Origin: UBA5018 sp947463165
Lineage (GTDB): Bacteria; Cyanobacteriota; Cyanobacteriia; PCC-6307; Cyanobiaceae
Assembly: GCA_943371245.1 (NCBI GenBank)
Contig: CALRTY020000007.1
Location: 75,309 to 139,308, forward strand
Reading direction: 5' to 3'
Length of the DNA: 64,000 nt
Shown: piece by piece, positions 1 through 7,194 of the stretch
How positions within the stretch are numbered: position 1 is the stretch's first letter
Layout: each line of letters begins with the position of its first letter
Notes under the pieces: generated by a model
Seen by the model: only the letters and a program-made list of their open reading frames with translations
Database searches by the model: none
What the model was told of the DNA's origin: nothing
Translations under genes and position numbers: made by a program

Positions 1-647
1 ACGGCAAGGTGGCCGCCATTCGCTGGGCCCGGGAACAAAGGGTGCCCTTCCTGGGCCTGTGTCTGGGGATGCAGTGCGCCGTGATCGAGTGGGCCCGCAA
101 CCAGGCCGGCCTCAGGGGGGCCACCAGCGCCGAACTCGACCCCGACAGCCCCCATCCGGTGATCCACCTGCTGCCCGAACAACAGGACGTGGTGGACCTG
201 GGCGGCACCATGCGCCTGGGGGTATACCCATGTCGGCTTAGCCCGGGCACCATGGGCCATCAGCTTTATGGCGATGCGGTGATCTACGAGCGCCACCGCC
301 ATCGCTATGAGTTCAACAATGCCTACCGCAACCTATTCATAGAGTCTGGTTATGTAGTGAGCGGCAGCTCTCCCGATGGTCGGCTGGTGGAACTGATCGA
401 ACTGAGCGGCCATCCCTTCTTCACAGCCTGCCAATACCACCCCGAATTCCTCTCCCGGCCCGGCAAACCCCACCCCCTGTTCCGGGGGCTGATCGAGGCG
501 GCCCAGCGGCACGGTCCGGGCAAGGCGCAGGCCCTGGCTGCCGGCGCCCCAGGGAGCGAACAGGCCAGCGCCAATGGCAATGGCGCCACCAAGGCTGAGG
601 CCAATGCTGCTGAGGCCCTGGCGGCCGTCGTCTCGCCAGGGGCATGA
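1..647 (+). CDS. pyrG: CTP synthase, C-terminal part (truncated by window start)
   Basis: The frame is already open at base 3, so the N-terminal amidoligase domain lies outside the window. What remains is the class I glutaminase domain that supplies ammonia for UTP to CTP. The nucleophile motif GLCLGMQCAV and the context 'VIEWARN' are typical of PyrG. The catalytic His/Glu pair is visible as 'QYHPEFLSRP'. After the end of the conserved domain there is a tail of about 45 residues rich in Ala, Gly and Asn, which is unusual and probably disordered. The next gene, queE, follows after 12 bases on the same strand. Confidence 0.96.
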   Translation, partial: GKVAAIRWAREQRVPFLGLCLGMQCAVIEWARNQAGLRGATSAELDPDSPHPVIHLLPEQQDVVDLGGTMRLGVYPCRLSPGTMGHQLYGDAVIYERHRHRYEFNNAYRNLFIESGYVVSGSSPDGRLVELIELSGHPFFTACQYHPEFLSRPGKPHPLFRGLIEAAQRHGPGKAQALAAGAPGSEQASANGNGATKAEANAAEALAAVVSPGA

Positions 648-659
648 GCTGCACTGCCC

Positions 660-1415
660 ATGTCCCCCACCTGGCCCACCGCCGCCACACCGCCAGCGCT
701 GCCAGCGCCAGCAGACGGGCCAGCCAGGGCCCCGGCTTCCCCAGCAGCAGTTAGCAGCGCCGTGTGCCCCGACCCCGTTCCCAGCCTGCCCGTAGTGGAA
801 ACCTTCCATTCACTGCAGGGGGAGGGTGTCCATGCCGGGCGCAGTGCCTTCTTCATCCGGCTGGCGGGCTGCCAGGTGGGTTGCAGCTGGTGCGACACCA
901 AGCACTCCTGGCCCCTGGCGGCCCATCCGCAGCGGCCCCTGGCCGAGCTGGTGGCGGAGGCGCAGGCCGCCGCCGCCGCCGGGGCGGCCTTCCTGGTGAT
1001 CACCGGCGGCGAACCGCTGCACCACCAGCTCGATCCCATCTGCAACGCCCTGCGGCAGCTATCGGCACCGGGCGGCAAAGCACTGCCCCTGCACCTGGAA
1101 ACCAGCGGCGTGGATCCCCTCAGCGGCCACTTTGACTGGATTGCCCTATCGCCCAAGCGCCACCGGCCGCCCAGGCCAGAACTGCTGGCCGCCTGCCACG
1201 AACTGAAGCTGGTGGTGCACTGCGGCGACGACCTCAGCTTCGCGGCGGCCATGGCCGCCGCCGCCGCCCGCCGGGGGCGGGATCAGGGACCGGTGCTGCT
1301 GCTGCAGCCGGGGGCCGACTGCGCCGCCGGCCAGCAACTGGCGATCGACTACGTGAAGGCCAATCCAAATTGGCGTCTCAGCCTGCAGAGCCACAAGCTG
1401 CTGGGCCTGCGCTGA
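660..1415 (+). CDS. queE: 7-carboxy-7-deazaguanine synthase (radical SAM)
   Basis: QueE converts 6-carboxytetrahydropterin to 7-carboxy-7-deazaguanine in the queuosine/preQ0 pathway. The conserved start of the family, 'ETFHSLQGEG', is followed by the cysteine motif CX3CX2C in 'GCQVGCSWCDTKHSW', which holds the 4Fe-4S cluster; 'ITGGEPLHH' follows. The first ~35 residues of the longest frame are Pro/Ala-rich and lack family similarity. A GTG at 762 would give a protein of 217 residues that begins just before the conserved core, so the start is uncertain. queC lies 1.9 kb downstream, with an inserted stretch carrying ecotin and two tiny genes between them. Confidence 0.93.
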   Translation: MSPTWPTAATPPALPAPADGPARAPASPAAVSSAVCPDPVPSLPVVETFHSLQGEGVHAGRSAFFIRLAGCQVGCSWCDTKHSWPLAAHPQRPLAELVAEAQAAAAAGAAFLVITGGEPLHHQLDPICNALRQLSAPGGKALPLHLETSGVDPLSGHFDWIALSPKRHRPPRPELLAACHELKLVVHCGDDLSFAAAMAAAAARRGRDQGPVLLLQPGADCAAGQQLAIDYVKANPNWRLSLQSHKLLGLR

Positions 1416-1793
1416 GCTGTATGGCCAGTTGATTAGCGAGGCTTAAGAAAATTTTAACCACGATCAATTGGGCCCTGATGCCCGCGATGGTCTCATCAAA
1501 GGCTTTCAGGAAGGGCCCTCAGTTGGCAGCACCGCCGGGAGGACCGCCGGCAGGATCGCCGGCAGGGCCGTTTCCCATGGTTTGCTTAGCAGTTGCCTGG
1601 CGGCCAATAGCCCCAGGGCGCCAATTCACTTGAATAGCAACGCCCTAAGGCCCCGGGAGACCTTGGCGGACTTTTCCTATTGGATTGCCCCTAGGCAGGC
1701 CACTGGCAGCACAGATTGTGCCCACAGAAAGTCAATAAAGACAAAACCATCTAGGGCTTCAGTCCGCGCGACCAACCGCACCGCCGTCAATGA
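1416..1793. other. Intergenic stretch with short drifting repeats
   Basis: No convincing gene. The part from about 1518 to 1570 consists of near-repeats of a GC-rich unit of about 12 bases (variants of 'accgccggcagg'), of the same style as the repeats found behind other genes in this window. An open frame of 111 codons on the plus strand (1468-1803) spans this repeat and shows no recognisable protein signature. Confidence 0.5.
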
Positions 1794-2015
1794 CTATAGA
1801 TAAAGAACACCAATGCTAATAAGCGAGTTTCCAGTACTGCCAATTCCAACCACATTATCGCCAGAAGCGGTAGACTGATTGAAGTTTGTCAACCCTCCCA
1901 ACACGCTGGCACCGCCAAGACCGCCGAAACCGCCAAGCAAGGAGCCAAGCGACGGCCTGGCGCCGCCAGATAGCGCTTCACAGTTCCGATCCGCAAGCAA
2001 GCTGATTTGAGACAC
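1794..2015 (-). CDS. Small Gly-rich protein, paralogue of the 2210-2377 product
   Basis: Not a recognised family. Read from a GTG at 2015 it encodes 73 residues. Its N-terminal segment 'ADRNCEALSGG' matches 'ADKSAESFNGG' of the neighbouring small protein, and its C-terminus (FNQSTASGDNVVGIG, then 'SLISIGVLYL') matches the neighbour's 'FNQFGTRDNVVGIGG' and 'SLVSTGVIKLF'. Between these it has an extra glycine-rich run of about 20 residues (GSLLGGFGGLGG). No Shine-Dalgarno sequence is seen before the GTG, and the frame stays open upstream, so the true start may differ. The strong terminator at 2123-2152 sits between this gene and its neighbour, so it would need its own promoter. It may be a decaying duplicate. 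Confidence 0.45.
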   Translation of the reverse strand: MSQISLLADRNCEALSGGARPSLGSLLGGFGGLGGASVLGGLTNFNQSTASGDNVVGIGSTGNSLISIGVLYL

Positions 2016-2122
2016 AAAGAAAACCGGAAGAAGACCGGATGAATGTTGGCTCTGATTTTCTAGACACGGCTTGAGTGAACATCCAAAGGCGCAGCGAATA
2101 TGCAACGTCCAGATAACAAGCA

Positions 2123-2152
2123 ATAAAAAAGCCGCTTGATATTTCAAGCGGC
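2123..2152 (-). terminator. Rho-independent terminator behind the 2210-2377 gene
   Basis: On the minus strand a perfect 9-bp stem (GCCGCTTGA / TCAAGCGGC, bases 2131-2139 and 2144-2152) with a 4-base loop is followed by TTTTTTATT. It lies 57 bases beyond the stop codon of the small gene at 2210-2377, which supports that gene as a real short transcription unit. Confidence 0.85.
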
Positions 2153-2209
2153 ATACACGAGTCAACGATCAATAACCTGACTTTGTCAGGCCATGACTGG
2201 ACTTCAAAA

Positions 2210-2377
2210 TCAGAACAGTTTGATCACGCCGGTGCTAACAAGGCTCAGGTCGCCACCAATGCCAACAACGTTGTCGCGGGTGCCAAACTGGTTGAAGGAC
2301 AGAGTAGAACCACCACCGTTGAAAGATTCGGCGCTCTTGTCGGCGATTTCTTGGATAGCAGTGTTGTTTGAGGTCAT
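2210..2377 (-). CDS. 55-residue Gly-rich small protein, possible double-glycine peptide
   Basis: A short gene with its own terminator and with a homologue next to it (1794-2015). It starts at an ATG at 2377 and encodes 55 residues: an acidic, helical-looking N-terminal part (MTSNNTAIQEIADKSAESFN), then a Gly triplet, then 'STLSFNQFG', 'DNVVGIGG' and a hydrophobic end 'VSTGVIKLF'. The arrangement of a short leader ending in GG followed by a Gly/Ser-rich tail resembles precursors of double-glycine exported peptides, but no C39 peptidase transporter is in the window and the likeness is only general. No clear Shine-Dalgarno sequence precedes the ATG. A structured element (2393-2436) lies just upstream. 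Confidence 0.68.
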   Translation of the reverse strand: MTSNNTAIQEIADKSAESFNGGGSTLSFNQFGTRDNVVGIGGDLSLVSTGVIKLF

Positions 2378-2392
2378 GGTAACAAAGCGAAG

Positions 2393-2436
2393 TGTGGATC
2401 AGCGGGGACAAGCCCCTCACCTTGTTTAGATCCACA
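2393..2436 (-). promoter_or_regulatory. Structured leader upstream of the 55-residue peptide gene
   Basis: Two nested palindromes: an outer 8-bp stem (tgtggatc at 2393-2400 with gatccaca at 2429-2436) enclosing an inner gggg/cccc stem (2404-2407 and 2413-2416). The outer stem ends 15 bases before the ATG at 2377. This could be a 5' leader hairpin of the minus-strand mRNA, a protein-binding palindrome, or a bidirectional structure. No known riboswitch pattern is recognised. Confidence 0.4.
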
Positions 2437-2559
2437 AGGAACCTTTGGGCCCCATTTCAGCTAATGCGCTGAGCTTCAACAGCCAAATGAATGAAAAACA
2501 TTCGGCTAAACCGGTATGCGCCAAAACTATTGTTGGCTTCGCCCTCTTCCTGGCAGAAA

Positions 2560-2581
2560 TTCCTGGCCAGCGGGCCAGGAA
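2560..2581 (-). terminator. Possible weak terminator behind the ecotin gene
   Basis: A perfect 9-bp inverted repeat (ttcctggcc at 2560-2568, ggccaggaa at 2573-2581, 4-base loop) lies about 94 bases past the stop of the ecotin gene. The following minus-strand tract is only a short TTTC, so termination would be weak. Confidence 0.4.
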
Positions 2582-2674
2582 GAAAATCCAGGCCGACTGG
2601 CCGATCGAGGCCAGCAAGGCTCCAGACCCGCCTTCCCCAGCCAAAAATCCCAGCCCACCGGCCCCCGCTCCACT

Positions 2675-3199
2675 TCAGGGCAGCGCCAGGGCCGGCTGGC
2701 TGTTGGTCTCCGCCTTCCACAGCCTCCACCGCAGCTGCAGCGGTCTGGGGGCATCCAACACGATCGGGGTACTGACGTTGTAAGAAACCACGAACGGCTT
2801 GCCGGCCATGGGCACAAAGCGCTCCCGGGGCGGCATGCCGGGGCAGGCCATGCGGGTGGCCACCAGGGGCCCCACCTCGCTCACCCGATACAAAATCGGC
2901 CCCTGGCCTGCCGCCAGCGGCTCGGGCCTGAGCCTGGCGCTGAAGCTGTACTGGTTGCAATCCACCAGGGTGGTTTGGCCCACGATCAACTCCACGCGCC
3001 AGTCGCGGGGGTTGGCCGAGATGCTGCCATCGGCGCTGGGGCGCAGCAGCCCAGGCAATTGGATCACCCAGCGGCGATCGCCGGCGGCAGGCGCTGGATA
3101 GCCGCTCAAATCCAACCGCGGGATGGCCCTGGCCGCCGGTGCCGCCGCCAGGGCCAAGCCGGTGAACGCCAGGGCGATCAGTGGACGAAGCATGGGCAT
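2675..3199 (-). CDS. eco: Ecotin-type serine protease inhibitor
   Basis: A secreted or periplasmic dimeric inhibitor of trypsin-fold serine proteases. The 174-residue product starts with a signal peptide (hydrophobic core, then Ala-Arg-Ala at about residues 23-25). Family landmarks follow in order: 'RWVIQLPG', 'VELIVGQTTLVDCN', 'RMACPG', 'FVPMAGKPFVVSYN' and 'LRWRLWKAE' near the C-terminus. Cys81 and Cys119 correspond to the disulfide pair of E. coli ecotin. Aligning on Cys119 puts Arg116-Met117 at the reactive-site P1-P1' positions, where the E. coli protein has Met-Met, so a preference for Arg-specific proteases is possible. It is divergent from queC and flanked by the small-peptide genes. 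Ecotin is best known from proteobacteria. Confidence 0.88.
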   Translation of the reverse strand: MPMLRPLIALAFTGLALAAAPAARAIPRLDLSGYPAPAAGDRRWVIQLPGLLRPSADGSISANPRDWRVELIVGQTTLVDCNQYSFSARLRPEPLAAGQGPILYRVSEVGPLVATRMACPGMPPRERFVPMAGKPFVVSYNVSTPIVLDAPRPLQLRWRLWKAETNSQPALALP

Positions 3200-3310
3200 T
3201 GCCAGCGCACTGGCGACATTTTGACGAGCACCGGTGCCCCTGGCAGGTCAATGCCTAGAGCAGGTCACTGCCCCTGGCAGGTAATGGCCTCCATCTGCCA
3301 GCCTCAGGCC

Positions 3311-4003
3311 ATGCCTGCTGACGCCCCCCCCCTGGCCATCGCCCTGCTCTCCGGCGGGCTCGATTCGGCCACCGCCGCCGCCCTGGCCATTGAAGCGGGC
3401 TACCGGGTGATCGGGCTCTCGTTCAACTACGGCCAGCGCCACCTGCGGGAACTGGAGGCCGCCGCCGCCCTGGCCGCCGGGCTGGGGCTGGTGGAGCACC
3501 ATGTAATAGACGTGAACCTGGCCGCCTGGGGCGGCTCGGCGCTCACCGACAGCGCCATCGCCATCCCCACCTCTGGCGTGGAAGCGAGCGGCATTCCCAA
3601 CACCTATGTGCCGGGTCGCAACACGGTGTTCATCGCCCTGGGCCTGAGCCTGGCGGAGGCCCGCGGCGCAGAAGCCCTGGTGCTGGGGGTGAACGCCGTG
3701 GACTACTCCGGCTACCCCGACTGCCGGCCCGATTACCTGACCGCCTTCCAGACCCTGGCGGACCTGGCCAGCAGGGCGGGCCGCCAGGGCCGCGGCGCCC
3801 GCCTCTGGGCACCGCTGGTGAACTGGAGCAAGTTGGAGATTGTGCGGCAGGCCCTGCGCCTGGGGGTGCCGATCGCCGACACCTGGAGTTGCTACAGCGG
3901 CGGCCACCAGCCCTGCGGGCTCTGCGACAGCTGCCGGATTCGCGATGGGGCCCTGATCGAGGCGGGTCGAGCTGATCTGGCCAGTAGCCAGCGGGAGGCA
4001 TGA
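3311..4003 (+). CDS. queC: 7-cyano-7-deazaguanine (preQ0) synthase
   Basis: QueC makes preQ0 from 7-carboxy-7-deazaguanine with ATP and ammonia. The PP-loop ATP site 'LLSGGLDSATAA' is at the N-terminus, 'YVPGRNTVF' and 'NAVDYSGYPDCRPDY' are in the middle, and the zinc site near the C-terminus shows four cysteines, CX7CX2CX2C ('CYSGGHQPCGLCDSC'). Starting at 3311 gives 230 residues, the usual length; an in-frame ATG at 3284 would add nine. Just upstream the sequence 'tgcccctggcaggt' occurs twice (around 3235 and 3269). The stop overlaps the start of pabB (ATGA), suggesting co-translation. Confidence 0.95.
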   Translation: MPADAPPLAIALLSGGLDSATAAALAIEAGYRVIGLSFNYGQRHLRELEAAAALAAGLGLVEHHVIDVNLAAWGGSALTDSAIAIPTSGVEASGIPNTYVPGRNTVFIALGLSLAEARGAEALVLGVNAVDYSGYPDCRPDYLTAFQTLADLASRAGRQGRGARLWAPLVNWSKLEIVRQALRLGVPIADTWSCYSGGHQPCGLCDSCRIRDGALIEAGRADLASSQREA

Positions 4004-5331
4004 GCGGCCTTACCTGGCGGCGGCAGCCGCTGCCCTGGCGGCAGCCGCTGCTGGTGGTGCAGGCCCTGGCCCACCACTACGGCCCGGCCGGGCTGGTGTG
4101 GCTCGATGGCAACGAAAGTCCCTTGGCCGGCATCGGGCGGCTCGGCGTGGCCCCCCACCAGCAACTGGTTTGCCGCGGGCTGCCCGGCGAGGCGAACGCC
4201 AGTGATCCCTTCATCGCCCTGGAAACGATGGCCCGCAGTGGCGGCCACTGGATGGGCTGGTTGGCCTACGAAGCGGGCGCCTGGGTGGAGCCGGCGGCCC
4301 ACTGGCGCTCCTCGCCCATGGCCAGCCTCTGGGCGGCGCGCCACGATCCGGTGCTGGCGATCGATGCCCAAGGCCAGCAGCTCTGGCTAGAGGGCAGTGA
4401 ACGGGGGTTGATGGCAGAGCTGACGGCCCTGATCGAGGCCCTGCCCCCCGGTGCTGCCGCTGCGCCGCTGACCAGCCCAGGACCGATCCCGCTGCATCGC
4501 TGGCAGTGGCACACAAGCCGCCAGAGCTACACCGAGCAGGTGGATCAGATCCGCGCTCGCATCGCCGCCGGCGACCTGTTCCAGGCCAATCTCACCGCCT
4601 GCTGCGAGCACCAGCTGCAGGCGGAGCCCGATCTGCTGGCCCTCTACGGCCGGCTGCGCCAGCGCTGCCCGGCTCCCTTCGGGGGGCTAGCGATCGCTGC
4701 GGGGGAAGCTGCTGGGGAAGCGGTGCTCTCCGCCTCCCCGGAACGCTTTTTGCAACTGGATGGCCAGGGCTGGGTGGAAACCAGGCCGATCAAGGGCACC
4801 CGGCCCCGCCATGGCGAGGCCAGCGCCGATGCCGAAGCCGCCGCAGACCTGATCACCAGCCCCAAGGACCGGGCCGAAAACGTGATGATCGTGGATCTGC
4901 TGCGCAACGACCTGGGCCGGGTCTGCCGGCCGGGCAGCGTGGCGGTGCCCCAACTGGTGGCCCTCGAGAGCTACGCCCAGGTGCACCACCTCACCTCGGT
5001 GGTGCGGGGCCAGCTGCGGCCGAATACCAACCTGGTGCAGCTGCTGCGGGCCTGCTGGCCGGGGGGCTCGATCAGCGGAGCGCCCAAAATCCGGGCCTGT
5101 CAACGGCTGGGGGAGCTGGAGCCGGTGCCCCGAGGGCCCTACTGCGGCTCCCTGTTCCGGCTGACGCCCACCGGCGAATTCGACAGCAGCATTTTGATTC
5201 GCTCCCTGTTTGTGCGGGGCCGCAGCCTGCGGGCCCATGCCGGCTGCGGCATCGTGGCCGACTCCGACCCGGCCGGCGAGGCGGAGGAACTGGGCTGGAA
5301 GCTGCAGCCCCTGCTCGACGCCCTGGCCTGA
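4000..5331 (+). CDS. pabB: Aminodeoxychorismate synthase component I
   Basis: A chorismate-binding enzyme of 443 residues that forms 4-amino-4-deoxychorismate for folate synthesis. The C-terminal catalytic half is clear: 'PERFLQLDGQG', 'ETRPIKGTRPR' and 'GGSISGAPKIRACQRL', then 'GYFDSSI'-like 'GEFDSSILIRSL'. Lysine in 'PIKGT' favours PabB over TrpE, which usually has Ala there. The start overlaps the queC stop, and the stop overlaps the start of the pabC-like gene by one base, so queC-pabB-pabC form a tight unit. The glutaminase subunit (pabA/trpG) is not in the window. Confidence 0.9.
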   Translation: MSGLTWRRQPLPWRQPLLVVQALAHHYGPAGLVWLDGNESPLAGIGRLGVAPHQQLVCRGLPGEANASDPFIALETMARSGGHWMGWLAYEAGAWVEPAAHWRSSPMASLWAARHDPVLAIDAQGQQLWLEGSERGLMAELTALIEALPPGAAAAPLTSPGPIPLHRWQWHTSRQSYTEQVDQIRARIAAGDLFQANLTACCEHQLQAEPDLLALYGRLRQRCPAPFGGLAIAAGEAAGEAVLSASPERFLQLDGQGWVETRPIKGTRPRHGEASADAEAAADLITSPKDRAENVMIVDLLRNDLGRVCRPGSVAVPQLVALESYAQVHHLTSVVRGQLRPNTNLVQLLRACWPGGSISGAPKIRACQRLGELEPVPRGPYCGSLFRLTPTGEFDSSILIRSLFVRGRSLRAHAGCGIVADSDPAGEAEELGWKLQPLLDALA

Positions 5332-6188
5332 TGGCAGCCGCCATCGCCTGGATCGATAGCCCCGATGGGGCGGGCCGCTGGGGCGAGCCGGCGGCGCTGG
5401 GCCTACCGCTGCACGATCGCGGCCTGCTGCTGGCCGACGGCCTGTTCGAAACGCTGCTGGTGGAGCGGGGCCAGCCCCAGCTACTGAAGGAGCACCTGGA
5501 GCGCTGGCACGGCGGCGCCGCCCTGTTGGGCATGGCGCCGCCACCGGGGGCTGCACGGGTGCGCCAGTTGGCCGCCGAGGCGGTGGCCCGCAGTGGCATC
5601 GGCGGCGGTGCCCTGCGGCTCAACTGGAGCCGCGGCGGCGGCGGTCGCGGCATCGAGCTGCCGCCGGGTGCTGCCGAGGGCGGCCCTGGCCAGCGCTTTT
5701 GGCTACAGCTATCGGCGGCGACGCCCTGCTTTGCCCCCTTAACGGTGATCGTTAGCGCCACCGAGCGGCGCTGCAGCACCAGTCTGCTGAGCCGCTGCAA
5801 GAGCTTCGCCTACGGCTCCGCGATCCAGGCCCGCCGCCAAGCTCGCGCCGCCGGCGCCGACGAGGCCTTGCTGGCCAGCAGTGCCGGCGGCCTCTGCTGC
5901 GGCACCACCGCCAACCTGCTGGTGCTGCGGGCTGGCCAGTGGTGCACCCCGCCCCTGGCCAGCGGCTGCCTGCCGGGGGTGATGCGTCGCCGGGCCCTGG
6001 AATTGGGTCTGGCCCAGGAGGCCCAGCAGCCCATTGAGCTCAGTGAATTTGCCAGCGGCCAGATCCCCGCAGCCCTGCTAATCAACAGCCTCGGCTGCAG
6101 GCCGATCAGCGCCATCGAGGGGCTGGCCCTGGCCGAGGTTCAACCCGGGGCGGCGAAGCGATTTTGGCGTGGTCTGCTGCCGGCCTGA
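5331..6188 (+). CDS. pabC: Class IV aminotransferase, likely aminodeoxychorismate lyase
   Basis: A PLP fold-type IV enzyme of 285 residues. The N-terminal 'LPLHDRGLLLADGLFETL' is typical of the family. The PLP lysine is in 'SRCKSFAYGSAIQARRQA', followed by 'AGADEALL'. The phosphate-binding part is 'GTTANLLVL', and 'LPGVMRRRALELG' follows. Position directly behind pabB points to 4-aminobenzoate formation, but a branched-chain or D-amino acid aminotransferase cannot be excluded from sequence alone. The ATG shares a base with the pabB stop codon. Confidence 0.85.
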   Translation: MAAAIAWIDSPDGAGRWGEPAALGLPLHDRGLLLADGLFETLLVERGQPQLLKEHLERWHGGAALLGMAPPPGAARVRQLAAEAVARSGIGGGALRLNWSRGGGGRGIELPPGAAEGGPGQRFWLQLSAATPCFAPLTVIVSATERRCSTSLLSRCKSFAYGSAIQARRQARAAGADEALLASSAGGLCCGTTANLLVLRAGQWCTPPLASGCLPGVMRRRALELGLAQEAQQPIELSEFASGQIPAALLINSLGCRPISAIEGLALAEVQPGAAKRFWRGLLPA

Positions 6189-6307
6189 GCGGCGGCGCCC
6201 AGCAGTGCTCAATTGCAGGCCGGCTCCAGAGCAGAAGTGCTGAATTAGGCAGTGCTCAAGGCCGGGAGTAAAAAAGGTTCAGCATCGATCTGGGCAAGGA
6301 AAGCGCT

Positions 6308-6796
6308 ATGGCGAAGCCTGCTGGGGCATGGGCCGGCATCGGCGCGGTGGCGCTGGCCCTGGGCTTTGGGCTGCTGGGCTGCACTGGCAAAGGTGAACAG
6401 CCGGTGTCCACCGCCAAGCCCGGAGATCTGTTGGTGATCAGCGGCAAGCAGCGCCTGGAACTGGTGCAAGCCCCCCGCGGTGGCACTGTGCCCAACAGCC
6501 TGCTGGGGGGCGTGGTGCGGCTGCGGAGCGATGGCCAAGAGCAGCTTTACACGGTGAATGCGGTATGCAGCATGCCGAACCTGCCCGGCTGGCCCACCTA
6601 TGACAACCTCTACGGCCGTGAGCTCAGCAAGGTGGCAGAAGCCAAAAACTCCCTGGGCAAAACCAGCTGGCAGATTTTGTTCCACTACGCCAAGAGCAAA
6701 GAGGAGAAAATGGGTCGCGATCCCGGCCCCTGGACAGCACGTTTAAGGGACAACATGTGCCGGCGCGGCGATTTTGACGATCGCCCTAAGCGCTAG
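6308..6796 (+). CDS. Small secreted lipoprotein of unknown function
   Basis: Not a family I can name. The 162-residue product has a lipoprotein signal: a hydrophobic stretch ending in 'GLLGC', with the Cys at about residue 25. The mature part has a beta-rich middle with 'VVRLRSDGQEQLYTVNAVC' and a basic end, with two further cysteines that could form a disulfide (about residues 86 and 151). It stands 119 bases behind pabC on the same strand and may be read through from that operon or have its own promoter. Confidence 0.7.
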   Translation: MAKPAGAWAGIGAVALALGFGLLGCTGKGEQPVSTAKPGDLLVISGKQRLELVQAPRGGTVPNSLLGGVVRLRSDGQEQLYTVNAVCSMPNLPGWPTYDNLYGRELSKVAEAKNSLGKTSWQILFHYAKSKEEKMGRDPGPWTARLRDNMCRRGDFDDRPKR

Positions 6797-7125
6797 ACCC
6801 CCAGCCAGCCAGCCAGCCAGGACCAACCGCTGGCAATGCTTAAACAGCTAACGCAAAGCATCCCGCCTTCTGCCTTTGCTAACGGCCTTCTGCCTTTGCC
6901 AACAGCCTTCTGCCTTTGCTAACGGGCATCTGCCTTTGCCAACGGCCGGGGCCCCAAGGCGAAAGCCAGGACCCCAGCATTGCCACCCAGCAGTGGCCTG
7001 GAGCCATTGTTATGAGCAAATAGCCCTAGCGATTATGCCCAAGGGCAGTGCCCGGGAGTTTGGCCCAGGCCACTGGGCTCCTGGCTCTTGCCCAGGGCCC
7101 AGCCATGCCAGCGATCGCAGAGAAA
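6797..7125. other. Intergenic stretch behind the lipoprotein gene
   Basis: No gene seen. It holds a ccag(c) run just past the stop, a four-copy 20-bp tandem repeat (6867-6946), a GCGATCGC octamer at about 7111, and then the upstream side of the fmdA promoter. It is GC-rich and has no recognisable terminator. Confidence 0.5.
6867..6946 (+). repeat. 20-bp tandem repeat, four copies
   Basis: Four adjacent copies of a 20-base unit, 'cttctgcctttgctaacggc', at 6867, 6887, 6907 and 6927, differing by one to three bases from each other. It does not code for anything recognisable and has no spacers, so it is not a CRISPR. Confidence 0.9.
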
Positions 7126-7168
7126 GTATCAACAGTTACACACTCTGCTGTTGGGGCTGTCGTTTGAT
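7126..7168 (+). promoter_or_regulatory. NtcA-type promoter of fmdA
   Basis: An exact GTA-N8-TAC site (7126-7139) is followed after 23 bases by TTTGAT (7163-7168), one mismatch from the cyanobacterial -10 pattern TAN3T. The formamidase ATG is at 7195. NtcA class II promoters have this architecture with about 22 bases between site and -10 box. Activation of formamidase under nitrogen shortage is therefore inferred. Confidence 0.75.
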
Positions 7169-7194
7169 TTCGCCTGGAATGAAACCCTGGCCCC

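Noticed and set aside
1468..1803. Open frame of 111 codons on the plus strand
   Set aside because: It runs through a GC-rich repeat, has no family signature or ribosome-binding site, and overlaps the end of the small minus-strand gene.
5072..5800. Long minus-strand frames opposite pabB/pabC and similar shadows elsewhere
   Set aside because: In GC-rich DNA the antisense frames of real genes stay open; these show Pro/Arg/Ser-rich low-complexity sequence without motifs.
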